Assembly: GCA_014055465.1 (NCBI GenBank)
Contig: WIAF01000011.1
Coordinates: 1-64,000 of the forward strand
DNA length: 64,000 nt
DNA from: Nitrospira sp. CR1.1
GTDB taxonomy: Bacteria; Nitrospirota; Nitrospiria; Nitrospirales; Nitrospiraceae
Direction of reading: 5' to 3'
Every line of letters begins with the position of its first letter. Position 1 is the first letter of the stretch. The position numbers and the translations under genes are program-made. Below, piece after piece: positions 16,249 to 27,162 of this stretch. The notes beneath the pieces are model-generated. The model was not told the origin of the DNA and searched no databases. It worked only from the letters and a program-made list of their open reading frames with translations.

Positions 16249-18933
16249 TTACGCCGCATGAGCTCCGAGAAACAGCTCAATCTCATTAAGGATCGACGCC
16301 CGGATGGTTTCCAGACGGCCGGCCTCTTCCACCTTTTTCCCCTCCATACCCGTCACGTAAAACACGTCGGCCACCTGATCGAGCCGGGTGGAAATCCGGG
16401 ACGCATGCACCGACAAGCCCAATTGAAAAATGGCGTTCGTGATAATGTACAACAATCCCTGCCGATCATCCGCAAAAACATCAAGAATCGTAAACCGGTC
16501 GGAGGTCTCGTTGTCGATCCGCACTTCCGCCGGCTGCCGGTGCACGGGTAACGAGCGCCCCAGGCTCAGCCTGGCCCCGCGCTGCATCACCGCCTCGATG
16601 GCCTGCCGGCCGGTCAACACCTCCGTGATCGTCGCCGCGATCGACTCGCGCCGCTCCATGGGAGGCTCGCCCTGATAGTCCGGGTCGGCGACCTGGAAGG
16701 TATCGACAACCACGCCATCTTTTCTGGTCACGATCTGCGCGTCCAGAATCTGCAACCCGCCTCCCGCCATCACCCCGGCAATCTTGGAAAACAATCCGGG
16801 GATCACATCATTATGCGCAATCACGGCATATTCACATGTGCCTAAGGGTGCGTTAAATTCCGTCTCCACCACTACCCCGCCATCCTGCAAACGGCGGATG
16901 GCGCCCAGGTGAACGGCAATGCGACGCGGACTCGTGCCGTAGGCATACCGCAGTGGGAACTGTTCGAGTTCCGAGCTGATCCAGGCCTTGTCACGTGACA
17001 GATCCTGAACCCCATGGGACTGTGCCACCACGTCGTCAGCGATCCGTGCCAGCCGCTGCGGCTCATCGGCCGTCTCGCGCTCGCCGGAGACTTCCTGCAT
17101 GGCTCGCAGATACAGTTCGACCAAGAGAGACTCTTTCCATTTCGTCAGCACATCCGGGCCGACGGCGGCGATGTCCGCGGCGGTCAGAGCTAGCAATTTG
17201 CGCAAGACTTCCGGCGTGCCGACTTCACGCGCGAAGGGCAACAACACTTTTTCATCATAGGGGTCGCGTCGAAAAGCCGTGTGCGCCATCAACAAATGCC
17301 GATGGACCAGCATGACCAACGTGCGCGACTCCCGCTCATCGAACCCCAGGCGCACCGCGGTTTCTTCTGCCAACCGCTTCCCGACTTCACTATGGTCTTC
17401 TTCGTGGCCCTTGCCCAGATCGTGAAGGAGCAGGGCCAGATGGAGCAGATCTTTCCGCTTAATCTCCCGATACACCTCTCCGAGCACACCGGCATGATCG
17501 GCAAGAGCTTCGGCCTTCGCCACGGCCAACAGGCTATGCTCATCAACCGTGTACTTGTGATATTGATTGAATTGCATCAGTCCGCGCACACGCGAGAAGG
17601 CCGGCACGAGTTTCTCCAACAAATGCGCGCGGTGCATAGCCTCCAACGCCCGCGCCGTCCCGGGGCCCGCCAGAATCGATAAAAAGGTACGGCCCGTTTC
17701 CGGCGTGTGGAATTGCTCGACGGACAACGTCTCGGCATGCCGGTGAATATCTTCCAGGAGAGCCGGATCGATGCTCAACTTGCGCGATCGGGCCAGATTA
17801 AACAGGGTCAGGAGCAAGGACGGCTGCGCCAGCACCTGGGAACGCAGTTCCACCGGTACGGTCAACGCTTCGCCATCGACGGCGAAATACTGCTCGATTC
17901 GAGGAGACGGCAGCCATCGTACGAGTTGCTGCCACAGCGAGCGGCGGCGACAGCGCTCGACAAATCGCATCAAGGCCGCATGCAGCCCCATGGTATGCCG
18001 GTAATATTGCTGCATGAACTGCTCAACCGCGAGCAAATGCGGCTGATCGGCAAAGCCCCAGTGTTTGGCCAACCAGACCTGCTCATCAAACGTCAGAATT
18101 TCCTGGGCCATGCCGGCGCGAATATGCAGAAATGAACGGACCCGCAGCAAAAACTCACGCGCTTCTTTGATCGCGCGATAATCCGCTTGAGACAGAATGC
18201 CCCGGTCGGACAATTCCCGGATGGTGGGCGCCTGAAATCGCGCAGATCCAATCCATTGCAGGAGGTGCAGGTCGCGCAAGCCGCCTTTGCTTTTCTTGAC
18301 GTTCGGCTCCAGCAGGTACACCGTCTCGCCGAACTTCTGGTACTCACGCTGCCGTTCGGCCACCTTCTGCTCGAGATACCCATCGAAGCCGCTCGACACG
18401 ACTTTGCGGACATACCGCGCATGAAACTGCTGAAACAGCTCGGGGCTTCCCGCAAGAAACCGGGCCTCCATCATGGACGTACGGACCGTCAGATCGGCCA
18501 AGCCTAAATCAAGGCAGTCCTGAATGGTTCGCACGCTATGACCGACCTGAAATCCGATATCCCAGAGCGGATGCAGCACCTGCTTCACCAGTTCAGGAAT
18601 CACCTTGGCTGCATCCTGGTGAAAGAGGAACATCAGATCGATATCGGAGTGCGGCGCCAATTCCCGCCGCCCGTAGCCCCCGATGGCCACAAGGCAGCAA
18701 TGCTGAAACCCTGCGGTCGTCAGCGCCTCGCCGCCGGTCCGTGCCGCGGTCCGGTACCGGCCAACGATCACGCCATCGACCAGATCCGTCGTGGCTGCGA
18801 CCACTTCATCGCCGGACGCCCCGGCCAACAACCGCTGCTGAATCGCCTGGCGTTGGTCAGCCAGCAGTTGGGCCACCGCCATGGAAGCCGCGTCGTGCAC
18901 CATATGGGAATCCGCGTCCAACGCCTGCGACAT
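16249..18933 (-). CDS. glnD: [Protein PII] uridylyltransferase / uridylyl-removing enzyme
   Basis: An 894-residue bifunctional sensor of glutamine that uridylylates PII when glutamine is low and removes UMP when it is high. Domains in order: nucleotidyltransferase (G-G-Y-G-R-R-E-L-A-P-H-S-D-I-D-L-M-F near residue 92), helical linker, HD hydrolase (L-H-D-L-G-K-G-H-E-E-D-H near residue 490) and two C-terminal ACT domains (about 700-780 and 810-890). Length is normal. It starts two bases after the glnB stop. Confidence 0.96.
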   Translation of the reverse strand: MSQALDADSHMVHDAASMAVAQLLADQRQAIQQRLLAGASGDEVVAATTDLVDGVIVGRYRTAARTGGEALTTAGFQHCCLVAIGGYGRRELAPHSDIDLMFLFHQDAAKVIPELVKQVLHPLWDIGFQVGHSVRTIQDCLDLGLADLTVRTSMMEARFLAGSPELFQQFHARYVRKVVSSGFDGYLEQKVAERQREYQKFGETVYLLEPNVKKSKGGLRDLHLLQWIGSARFQAPTIRELSDRGILSQADYRAIKEAREFLLRVRSFLHIRAGMAQEILTFDEQVWLAKHWGFADQPHLLAVEQFMQQYYRHTMGLHAALMRFVERCRRRSLWQQLVRWLPSPRIEQYFAVDGEALTVPVELRSQVLAQPSLLLTLFNLARSRKLSIDPALLEDIHRHAETLSVEQFHTPETGRTFLSILAGPGTARALEAMHRAHLLEKLVPAFSRVRGLMQFNQYHKYTVDEHSLLAVAKAEALADHAGVLGEVYREIKRKDLLHLALLLHDLGKGHEEDHSEVGKRLAEETAVRLGFDERESRTLVMLVHRHLLMAHTAFRRDPYDEKVLLPFAREVGTPEVLRKLLALTAADIAAVGPDVLTKWKESLLVELYLRAMQEVSGERETADEPQRLARIADDVVAQSHGVQDLSRDKAWISSELEQFPLRYAYGTSPRRIAVHLGAIRRLQDGGVVVETEFNAPLGTCEYAVIAHNDVIPGLFSKIAGVMAGGGLQILDAQIVTRKDGVVVDTFQVADPDYQGEPPMERRESIAATITEVLTGRQAIEAVMQRGARLSLGRSLPVHRQPAEVRIDNETSDRFTILDVFADDRQGLLYIITNAIFQLGLSVHASRISTRLDQVADVFYVTGMEGKKVEEAGRLETIRASILNEIELFLGAHAA

Positions 18934-18935
18934 AC

Positions 18936-20649
<1,714 letters not shown>

Positions 20650-20669
20650 GCTGTCCTCCTTCGGCTACG

Positions 20670-20722
20670 CTGCCTGCCAAGAGGCCTCCTCCGTCACCGT
20701 GCTCAGGAAGAGGCCCAGGCAG
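20670..20722. repeat. Intercistronic long hairpin before amtB
   Basis: GGCCTCCTCC (20683-20692) pairs with GGAAGAGGCC (20706-20715), with an outer CTGCCTG / CAGGCAG pair (20670-20676 and 20716-20722). It fills the gap between the porin stop and amtB. It lacks a T-run, so RNA processing or message stability is more likely than termination. Confidence 0.6.
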
Positions 20723-20726
20723 AAGC

Positions 20727-21605
20727 TTAAAACGTCTTCGTGAACTTCAGCTTATAAAAATCCTGATTGTCTGTCAGATCTTTCCCGGCCGTGAACCGGA
20801 ACGCCATGTTCCCCGGCAGCTTCATTTCGACATACGGACCAATCCAGCGATAATAGTCCTGCGCCGCCCCGGGCGCACTGCTGTCACGCGTTGTCAGCAA
20901 ATGCTCATAGTGTGCTCCAACAGACCACATGCTGTTCATGCGTACGCCGGCACTCACCCAATAGTGCAGGAAGTCCCAGGTTCCCCGGCCGCCGGTCTGA
21001 CTGGCGCCCAAGCAATTCGTGTCGACGAGTCCACTGCACCCGGTCGCACCGCCGCCTCCGCTTCCCCCTTCACTCCGGATGGCCTTGTAGTAGCCCATGT
21101 AGAACTCGCCTTCGAAACGGTTGTCGATATAGTTGGCGATAATGTTCGGAACCGCGCCCTCAAAGGCCGTGGTTCTCTCGTTGATGCTGCCGCCGCCGTT
21201 CGGGAAGAACCCGCCGCGGGACGACAACAAACTGCCATGCACAAAGCCGATCATGGGCGTGACGGACAGACGTTTTTCCAGGAACGTAAAATTGAGACCC
21301 ACGTCCGTTTCGAGCCAGGGGGCATTGTCATGTACCCCCACACCGCTGATCATGGTCCAATAGGTGAAGTTAAAGGCGAGCGCGATGTTGTCGGTCAGAC
21401 CGTAGGTGCCATAAATAGATGGATTGAACCCGAAGAAACTGTCGGCCTGCATCGCCATCGTCACCGACACCGGGTGTTTGGTGGTGTCCATCAAGTCGTC
21501 CGTTGTTGCGGCTTGCGCCTCGCCAAGAGCGCCTCCCCCGCCACCTGTCATCAATGCCAACCCCAACACCCACGCCCGCGCTTGTCGCCCAACCAGCATA
21601 TTCAT
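20727..21605 (-). CDS. Outer-membrane beta-barrel protein linked to amtB
   Basis: A 292-residue exported protein. The signal peptide runs M-N-M-L-V-G-R-Q-A-R-A-W-V-L-G-L-A-L to A-Q-A. The mature part has alternating hydrophobic/aromatic strands (F-N-F-T-Y-W-T, L-N-F-T-F-L) and ends with Phe, as outer-membrane barrels do. GGAGG precedes ATG 21605; upstream codons are rejected because they precede the signal peptide. Its place between nadE and amtB, behind its own ANTAR-type stem-loops, suggests a channel for ammonium or another nitrogen source, which is inference. I do not recognise the family with certainty. Confidence 0.6.
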   Translation of the reverse strand: MNMLVGRQARAWVLGLALMTGGGGGALGEAQAATTDDLMDTTKHPVSVTMAMQADSFFGFNPSIYGTYGLTDNIALAFNFTYWTMISGVGVHDNAPWLETDVGLNFTFLEKRLSVTPMIGFVHGSLLSSRGGFFPNGGGSINERTTAFEGAVPNIIANYIDNRFEGEFYMGYYKAIRSEGGSGGGGATGCSGLVDTNCLGASQTGGRGTWDFLHYWVSAGVRMNSMWSVGAHYEHLLTTRDSSAPGAAQDYYRWIGPYVEMKLPGNMAFRFTAGKDLTDNQDFYKLKFTKTF

Positions 21606-21644
21606 GACGCCTCCAAGGAGAGAATAAGTGAAAGTAACCCGCTC

Positions 21645-21725
21645 CCAGACCATCGTGCCCAACGATCTGGAAGTTCCGTCTCTCTGGCGCCATTGCCAGT
21701 GTTGCTGACCGACGTCGTTGTCGGT
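21645..21725 (-). promoter_or_regulatory. ANTAR-type stem-loop pair before the porin-amtB genes
   Basis: P1 (21725-21708) is ACCGAC-[AACGAC]-GTCGGT. P2 (21699-21684) is CTGGC-[AATGGC]-GCCAG. Both loops show A1, G4 and a C-G closing pair, with an 8-base linker. P1 starts 15 bases after the nadE stop. Downstream, CCAGA...TCTGG (21670-21645) forms a separate hairpin without a clear T-run, so the way this unit works is less certain than for the other leaders. Confidence 0.7.
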
Positions 21726-21739
21726 CGGGATGCTGCTGC

Positions 21740-23509
21740 CTACCGATACCCGTTGGTGATCGGCATTCGCCGATCCTTGCCGAATGCCCGATGCGTGATC
21801 TTGATGCCGAGCGGCGCTTGCCTGCGCTTATACTCACTGCGATCCACCATCACCATCACACGTGCCACTGTTTCCCGATCAAATCCCATGGCCACGATGT
21901 CCTCGAGGGCGCGATCCTCCTCCACATAGGCCTTCAAGATGGGATCCAGCACCGGATAGGGCGGCAAACTGTCTTCATCTTTTTGATCCGGTCGCAACTC
22001 TGCGGTCGGAGGCCGCTCCAGCACGCGTTTTGGAATCACCGGCTCCGGTCCGCTCAGATTTCGCAGATGCGAGAGTTCATAGACCATGGTCTTGGGTACA
22101 TCCTTGATCACCGCAAATCCCCCCGCCATGTCGCCATAGAGGGTGGCGTAGCCGACGCTCATTTCGCTCTTGTTCCCGGTGGTCAGGACCAGGTGGCCGA
22201 ATTTGTTGGAATAGGCCATGAGCAGATTGCCCCTGATCCGAGCCTGCAAATTCTCTTCGGTGGTGTCGGGACGGTGCCCGGAGAATGGCTTAGACAGCGT
22301 CCGGAGATAACTGTTGAAGGTCGCCGTGATTGAGAGGGTTTCCACCTGGATGCACAGACGCCGGGCGAGGTCGGCCACATCCTCGCGACTAGCCCGCGAC
22401 GTGTAGGGCGACGGCATGAACACCCCGAGGACATGTTCCGCGCCGACCGCATCCACCGCGATGACGGCCGTGAGAGCCGAGTCGATGCCGCCGCTCAAAC
22501 CGATGACGACCCGCTTGAACCCGTTTTTTCGCACATAATCCCGCACACCCAGGACCAACGCGCGATAGGCTTCCTCGAGCCGATCCAACGGCGATTCCAA
22601 GGCCGGGACCACGATCGACGATGACTTCCTCGCCGGCACCCGCACCGCAACCCGCTCCACCAGCGCGGCTACACGTGGCGGCAAGGGCTTTGTGCGCCGT
22701 TCGCCTTGTCGCACTCGTCCCACGGCCGCGATATCGAGATCCCCAATCAGAAGGTCTTGCTCAAAAGACTTTCCGCGCGCGACCACCTCGCCGGTCTGAT
22801 CCACGATCAGGCTGCAGCCGTCGAACACCAGCTCGTCCTGCCCGCCCACCGTGTTGGTATAGGTCACCACCACGCGATTCTCGCGCGCCCGGGTGGCCAA
22901 TACCTGCTCGCGCAGGCGGCTCTTGCCGACGTGGAACGGCGAGGCGTTGATATTCACGATCACCTCGGCGCCCGCCGCAGCCTGCGCACGCGTCGGCCCC
23001 TCGGGAGACCAGATATCCTCGCAAATGTTCACCCCAATCGTCGTGCCATTCAGAACCAGCAACGGCAGGCGCGTGCCGGGACGGAAATACCGGCTCTCAT
23101 CAAAGACGCCATAGTTCGGCAACAAGCGCTTGCAGTAGTTGGCGACCACGCGGCGCTCATACAGCACAGCGGCTGCATTGTAGAGATCATGCCGCCCGGC
23201 CGGCGAGAAAGCAGAGGACTCCGACGAAGTTGCTCCCGTCGCCTCCCGTCCGACATACCCCACCACCACCACCAACCCGTGAGCTTCCGCCGCCACCGCT
23301 TTCAACGCGCGGTGGGTGTCTTCGATAAAGCGGGGCTTGAACAGTAGATCCTCAGGCGGGTACCCGGTGATGGCCAGTTCGGGAAACGCCACAAGGTCAG
23401 CCTTCGCACGGCGAGCGTCCTTGATCCAGGCCTTGATCAGCGCCGTATTCCCAGCAAGGTCGCCGACGGTCGGATTGATCTGGGCCATGGCCATGCGCAA
23501 GAACCGCAT
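21740..23509 (-). CDS. nadE: Glutamine-dependent NAD+ synthetase
   Basis: A 589-residue two-domain enzyme that amidates nicotinic acid adenine dinucleotide to NAD+ using glutamine. The N-terminal nitrilase-fold glutaminase has its Glu in F-P-E-L-A-I-T-G-Y-P, Lys in C-K-R-L-L-P-N-Y and Cys in V-N-I-C-E-D-I-W. The C-terminal ammonia-using synthetase has the P-loop S-G-G-I-D-S-A near residue 310. It heads the nadE-porin-amtB-glnB-glnD-glnA group. Its leader carries an ANTAR motif and terminator, then a palindromic element (23556-23680). Nitrogen-linked control of a glutamine-consuming enzyme is plausible. Confidence 0.95.
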   Translation of the reverse strand: MRFLRMAMAQINPTVGDLAGNTALIKAWIKDARRAKADLVAFPELAITGYPPEDLLFKPRFIEDTHRALKAVAAEAHGLVVVVGYVGREATGATSSESSAFSPAGRHDLYNAAAVLYERRVVANYCKRLLPNYGVFDESRYFRPGTRLPLLVLNGTTIGVNICEDIWSPEGPTRAQAAAGAEVIVNINASPFHVGKSRLREQVLATRARENRVVVTYTNTVGGQDELVFDGCSLIVDQTGEVVARGKSFEQDLLIGDLDIAAVGRVRQGERRTKPLPPRVAALVERVAVRVPARKSSSIVVPALESPLDRLEEAYRALVLGVRDYVRKNGFKRVVIGLSGGIDSALTAVIAVDAVGAEHVLGVFMPSPYTSRASREDVADLARRLCIQVETLSITATFNSYLRTLSKPFSGHRPDTTEENLQARIRGNLLMAYSNKFGHLVLTTGNKSEMSVGYATLYGDMAGGFAVIKDVPKTMVYELSHLRNLSGPEPVIPKRVLERPPTAELRPDQKDEDSLPPYPVLDPILKAYVEEDRALEDIVAMGFDRETVARVMVMVDRSEYKRRQAPLGIKITHRAFGKDRRMPITNGYR

Positions 23510-23555
23510 CAGTATTCACCAAGCCTTGGCAATTCAGAGATCCGAGACATTTCAC

Positions 23556-23680
23556 GCAGCATGCTCAAAACCGTCGTCCCGCAAGGCCGCAGCGCAATGA
23601 GGATCTGAGGCGTACTGAAGTCGTACGTCGAAGATCCGAATCAGCGAGAACGAAGCGGGCGGCGGTTTTCAGCATGCTGC
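23556..23680. repeat. Interspersed palindromic element, copy B
   Basis: A 125-bp element with perfect 10-bp ends (GCAGCATGCT / AGCATGCTGC), longer imperfect arms (CTCAAAACCGTCGTCCCGC / GCGGGCGGCGGTTTTCAG) and the family core CAAGGCCGCAG and GAGAACGAAGCG. It sits between the nadE leader terminator and the nadE start. Its centre has diverged from the other copies. Confidence 0.8.
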
Positions 23681-23682
23681 TC

Positions 23683-23726
23683 AAAAAAAAAGTCCTCGGA
23701 CCCACCGGACCGGTGGACCAGAGGAC
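23683..23726 (-). terminator. Intrinsic terminator in the nadE leader
   Basis: On the minus strand GTCCTC pairs with GAGGAC around an inner GG-CCACCGG / CCGGTGG-CC stem (23726-23692), followed by nine T (23691-23683). The 5' arm is shared with the P2 stem-loop. Confidence 0.85.
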
Positions 23727-23782
23727 GTCGTTGTCCTGCGCCATCTCTATAAGGGATAGCCTCCTGAGACTCCGTTGTCCCT
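23683..23782 (-). promoter_or_regulatory. ANTAR-type antiterminator leader before nadE
   Basis: P1 (23782-23767) is GGGAC-[AACGGA]-GTCTC with one G-U pair. P2 (23737-23722) is AGGAC-[AACGAC]-GTCCT. Both loops show A1 and G4 with a C-G closing pair. The linker is 29 bases. P2 excludes the terminator hairpin. Confidence 0.83.
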
Positions 23783-23798
23783 GGAAAAGCTGGCGATC

Positions 23799-23827
23799 AT
23801 ATAGCACCAGCCGGAATCGACTGTCAA
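23799..23827 (-). promoter_or_regulatory. Sigma-70-type promoter of nadE
   Basis: On the minus strand, a perfect -35 TTGACA (23827-23822), 17-base spacer, -10 TATATG (23804-23799); TATGAT overlaps it with a 19-base spacer. Transcription would start near 23792, ten bases before P1. Confidence 0.72.
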
Positions 23828-23878
23828 CCAATACGGGCGGGGTTGGCGTGAAATCCCCCGCAGCCAGGAGGCCGGTCT

Positions 23879-24811
23879 ATGATACAATCCCGCCCCATGC
23901 GCGGTGTGATTCAACAACTGATGTCGTCCGCAGGACAACCTCTTCGGCTTTGGAAAGCCTGGCTGATGGTCCTTCCATGCCTGCTTCTGGTCGCCTGCAG
24001 CGCCATCTCCCCGCTGACGTCCGTCGGGGAGGGGCCATTAGGGACCGTCACGCTTGAACGCCTGGCCAACCGTGGGACCACCGCCAGATACGGCAGCCCT
24101 CAAAGCGCCTTTCAGGCGTCCCATCCGGCCACGGTGTCGGCATCGGTCATCTCACGCCTGCTTTCCGGGCTGTCCATCTCAGGCCTCGACCGGCCAGGCG
24201 CCGCACCGGCACCAGAGCAATATCCGCTGTTTTCTCAGGAAGAAGTAGATTTTTTCACCCCGCTCATCATCCGTGCCCTGTCGCAGGCCCAGCCGGACCA
24301 ACGAGTGCGGTTCACTATGCAAGATGACGGACTCCTAACCCAGGGCACGCTCTATCTGCATGGGACGACCCTCCGGGTCAGTCTCTCTCACTATCGTGCC
24401 TCGCAGGGTCAAAGCAAGACCAGACCGGCGGCGCTCGCCTTGTCCTTTACGCCTTTAGAGGCGCTCGTGCGGCACGATGTGCCGCAGTCCTGGATGATTA
24501 TCGAACCGGAGCATCCACACCTCGCCGTTTCGCTCGACGCCCTCAATCAGCTTCCCGCTACCGTTCCTACCCGAGCCGCGCAGACACCAGTCGCTACAGT
24601 CGCGCCTCTTCCGGTCTCTCCCGCATCCGAACAGAGCGACGCGCAACAGGAACTGCGGGCGACGAAGGACCTGGTCGTCAAACAGGCTCAGGAACTCCAG
24701 CAACTCAAGGCGGAACTGGAATCGTTGCGACGACAACTCGCAGAAAAAGAATCCGCCGCACCAAAGCCAAAACCAAAGACGTCCCCTCGCAAAACGGCGC
24801 CCACACCTTAA
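23879..24811 (+). CDS. Lipoprotein, paralogue of the one at 38395-39345
   Basis: A 310-residue lipoprotein with lipobox L-V-A-C at residues 37-40. AGGAGG (23866-23871) seven bases before ATG 23879 fixes the start. The centre holds F-S-Q-E-E-V-D-F-F-T-P-L-I and A-Q-P-D-Q-R-V-R-F, matched by F-S-Q-E-D-I-D-F-L-A-P-V-I and A-A-P-D-Q-Q-V-S-F in the 38.4-kb gene. A Pro/Ala linker and a coiled coil (about residues 245-290) end in a Lys/Pro-rich tail. It is divergent from the nadE leader promoter. Function unknown; an envelope-anchored scaffold is possible. Confidence 0.78.
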   Translation: MIQSRPMRGVIQQLMSSAGQPLRLWKAWLMVLPCLLLVACSAISPLTSVGEGPLGTVTLERLANRGTTARYGSPQSAFQASHPATVSASVISRLLSGLSISGLDRPGAAPAPEQYPLFSQEEVDFFTPLIIRALSQAQPDQRVRFTMQDDGLLTQGTLYLHGTTLRVSLSHYRASQGQSKTRPAALALSFTPLEALVRHDVPQSWMIIEPEHPHLAVSLDALNQLPATVPTRAAQTPVATVAPLPVSPASEQSDAQQELRATKDLVVKQAQELQQLKAELESLRRQLAEKESAAPKPKPKTSPRKTAPTP

Positions 24812-24855
24812 CGACACATCCGGACGATCATCACAAGACGACCTTCACCATTCGT

Positions 24856-25725
24856 CTAATAATGTCGAAGCGCCGGTCTTGCCAGACCGAGGACTTCGCG
24901 TCTGGTTGTGTCCCACAAGAGTTCCTCCACCTTTGCCAGCGCTTCAGACGAGCGGGCCACCAATTTGACGGCCAATCCAGGAACAGGCGGCTCCGTCACT
25001 CCACCCAGAAGATCGCTACCCAATGAGTCCAGTATTCCGGCCACCGTCTCGCGTACTGCCGGCCACCGTGTCGGATCGATGGCATCACTCACCACGAAGA
25101 ACGATGCGACATAGTCATATGCGGACACCAAGCCAACTGCAGCCGGTTCCTGTTCCGGCCTGACATGGTATCGCTCCAGCAATCGCGCGCCGGACGCCGT
25201 GGTGAGGTGAATCTCATTGCGCAACGAGGTGAAGGCCCAGCGTTCTCCTCGCGCCACACGGCCGGACGCGAGACTGTCCCAGATCAGCGCCGTCGCGCCC
25301 TTGGCCAACATGACCGTCAGGGTCTGAATAAAACGTGAGCCCGCGAACGGGATGGTGACCTCCGGAAACCACTCGATGACGGCATCCGGCGCAACGGAAA
25401 GGGTGACGGACTGCCTGGACTCTTCACTCACAGAACGATACACGCGATTGGCAGAAGGTGTCGTCATGACCACGTGCGCCCCCTCTTCCAGTGCGGCATG
25501 AATCGAGAGGTCGTCACCGGCCACGAATCCGCCCGACGGGTTCACCAAAGACGTGAAGGCGCAGCCGCTGTCATCCAAATAGGCAGGGGGAAAGAAATGC
25601 CAGGGAGTAGAGCAGCGGGATGCGGTGAGGATCGTGCGCGGCCCCTCGCGCCGATAACGGAGATCCAGGCAGCCGACCCGCCCGATGTCCGCCATGGCGG
25701 ATTGGTTCGAAAGCAACGGCGGCAT
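24856..25725 (-). CDS. ureD: Urease accessory protein UreD
   Basis: A 289-residue UreD/UreH-family chaperone that binds apo-urease and lets UreF and UreG deliver nickel and CO2. Family motifs visible: N-P-S-G-G-F-V-A-G-D-D-L near residue 65, T-P-S-A-N-R-V-Y-R and G-E-R-W-A-F. It is the last gene of the urt-ure run, 15 bp after ureG. Confidence 0.93.
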   Translation of the reverse strand: MPPLLSNQSAMADIGRVGCLDLRYRREGPRTILTASRCSTPWHFFPPAYLDDSGCAFTSLVNPSGGFVAGDDLSIHAALEEGAHVVMTTPSANRVYRSVSEESRQSVTLSVAPDAVIEWFPEVTIPFAGSRFIQTLTVMLAKGATALIWDSLASGRVARGERWAFTSLRNEIHLTTASGARLLERYHVRPEQEPAAVGLVSAYDYVASFFVVSDAIDPTRWPAVRETVAGILDSLGSDLLGGVTEPPVPGLAVKLVARSSEALAKVEELLWDTTRREVLGLARPALRHY

Positions 25726-25740
25726 GGGCGCTTCGGTCCC

Positions 25741-26412
25741 TCAGTGAGGATGCGCGTGTAAGGGAAGGGTCTGCTCGATCCACGCGATGACGCGGTCCAA
25801 CCCATCGCCCGTATGCAAGTTGGTGAAGACAACGGGCAGCGCGCCGCGCATTTTCCTGCTGTCGCGATCCATCACGGCCAGATCCGCGCCGACGTGCGGT
25901 GCGAGATCGATTTTGTTGATCACCAGCAAATCAGACCGAGTAATCCCCGGCCCGCCCTTGCGTGGAATCTTATCGCCGGCGGCGACGTCGATCACGTAGA
26001 TGACGCGATCGACCAGTTCAGGGCTGAAGGTGGCAGCCAGGTTGTCGCCCCCGCTTTCCACGAACATCAATTCCACGTTCGGATGCCGCTTCAACAAATC
26101 GTCGAGCGCCGCCTGATTATGGGATGCGTCTTCGCGAATCGCCGTGTGGGGGCAGCCTCCGGTTTCCACGCCGAGAATACGGTCCTGCGGCAAGGCGCCC
26201 CGTCTGGTCAAAAACTCCGCGTCTTCCTTCGTAAAAATATCGTTGGTCACCACCGCCAGACTATAGCGGTCGCGCAATTTCAAACAGAGCGCCTCCACCA
26301 GCGCCGTCTTGCCGGAGCCGACCGGGCCGCCGATCCCGATAATCGGAATACCCTTTGCCCGCGCGTCGGTCGTGCGGCCAGATCCGCAAAAATGTTCGTC
26401 ATCACGATGCAT
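25741..26412 (-). CDS. ureG: Urease accessory GTPase UreG
   Basis: A 223-residue SIMIBI-class GTPase that powers nickel insertion into urease. The P-loop G-G-P-V-G-S-G-K-T lies near residue 30, the metal-binding C-P-H near residue 92, then E-S-G-G-D-N and N-K-I-D-L. The first 20 residues are an extra His-containing N-terminus that may bind nickel. It lies between ureF and ureD. Confidence 0.95.
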   Translation of the reverse strand: MHRDDEHFCGSGRTTDARAKGIPIIGIGGPVGSGKTALVEALCLKLRDRYSLAVVTNDIFTKEDAEFLTRRGALPQDRILGVETGGCPHTAIREDASHNQAALDDLLKRHPNVELMFVESGGDNLAATFSPELVDRVIYVIDVAAGDKIPRKGGPGITRSDLLVINKIDLAPHVGADLAVMDRDSRKMRGALPVVFTNLHTGDGLDRVIAWIEQTLPLHAHPH

Positions 26413-26472
26413 GGTATTCGTCCCTCATCATCCGTATCGCATGAAGCATCTCGTCGGGCGCCTCCTCTGAAT

Positions 26473-27162
26473 TCAGGATCGAAAGAGCCGCGACTCCAGA
26501 CGACTGTGGCGCATGCCGTAAATATCCTGCACCGGCGACCATGCGGTCATCGAGGTCGCCTCTGTTGCGTCCTTGGCACATTCGTCGAACAGGGGTGTCC
26601 AGCGCTCCAACAAATGCTGCCCCTCTCGCTGGCCCATCGGCAGAAGTTTCAGCGCGGCAGATACAAACCCGATCGCCGTCTGATAGCAGAATGCGGCGAT
26701 GGTTTCCCCTCTGTCCCATCCTGCATCAGCCAGCGTCATCCCCAGCGCCACAGGGAAATGGCCCGGCGTCCGATCGGTCTTCATCGCCGCATAAAAATCT
26801 TTGAGGACCGCATGCGCGGCCGGCGGTTCCGCCGCAATCTTCATCACCTGACGGCCCATCTGCTGACTTCCCACTCGCGACTCTTGCCCGAGTTTCATCG
26901 CATGCAATTCATGATCGATAGCCAGCGCCATTTGGACGTCGTTACGCAGCACCGCCTCATGAGCGATCCCCACGGCGACAGCCTCTCGCCGCGCCACGCC
27001 ATGCCGGAACATCTGTTCCACATACTGGGAGAGTTGGTCGCCGGTCCGCACCGCGCCTCCTTGAACCGCGGCCTCCAACCCCGACGAGTAGGCATAGCCC
27101 CCGGATGGAAAGAAGCTATCGATGAACCGGAGCCCGTGAAGCAACGAAAGCGTATTCAGCAT
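26473..27162 (-). CDS. ureF: Urease accessory protein UreF
   Basis: A 229-residue all-helical UreF protein that bridges UreD and UreG in the urease activation complex. Motifs: D-S-F-F-P-S-G-G-Y-A-Y-S-S-G-L-E near residue 15, and G-M-T-L-A-D-A-G-W near residue 140. No UreE gene is seen in this run. The 436-base gap from ureC is filled with palindromic repeats. Confidence 0.92.
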   Translation of the reverse strand: MLNTLSLLHGLRFIDSFFPSGGYAYSSGLEAAVQGGAVRTGDQLSQYVEQMFRHGVARREAVAVGIAHEAVLRNDVQMALAIDHELHAMKLGQESRVGSQQMGRQVMKIAAEPPAAHAVLKDFYAAMKTDRTPGHFPVALGMTLADAGWDRGETIAAFCYQTAIGFVSAALKLLPMGQREGQHLLERWTPLFDECAKDATEATSMTAWSPVQDIYGMRHSRLESRLFRS

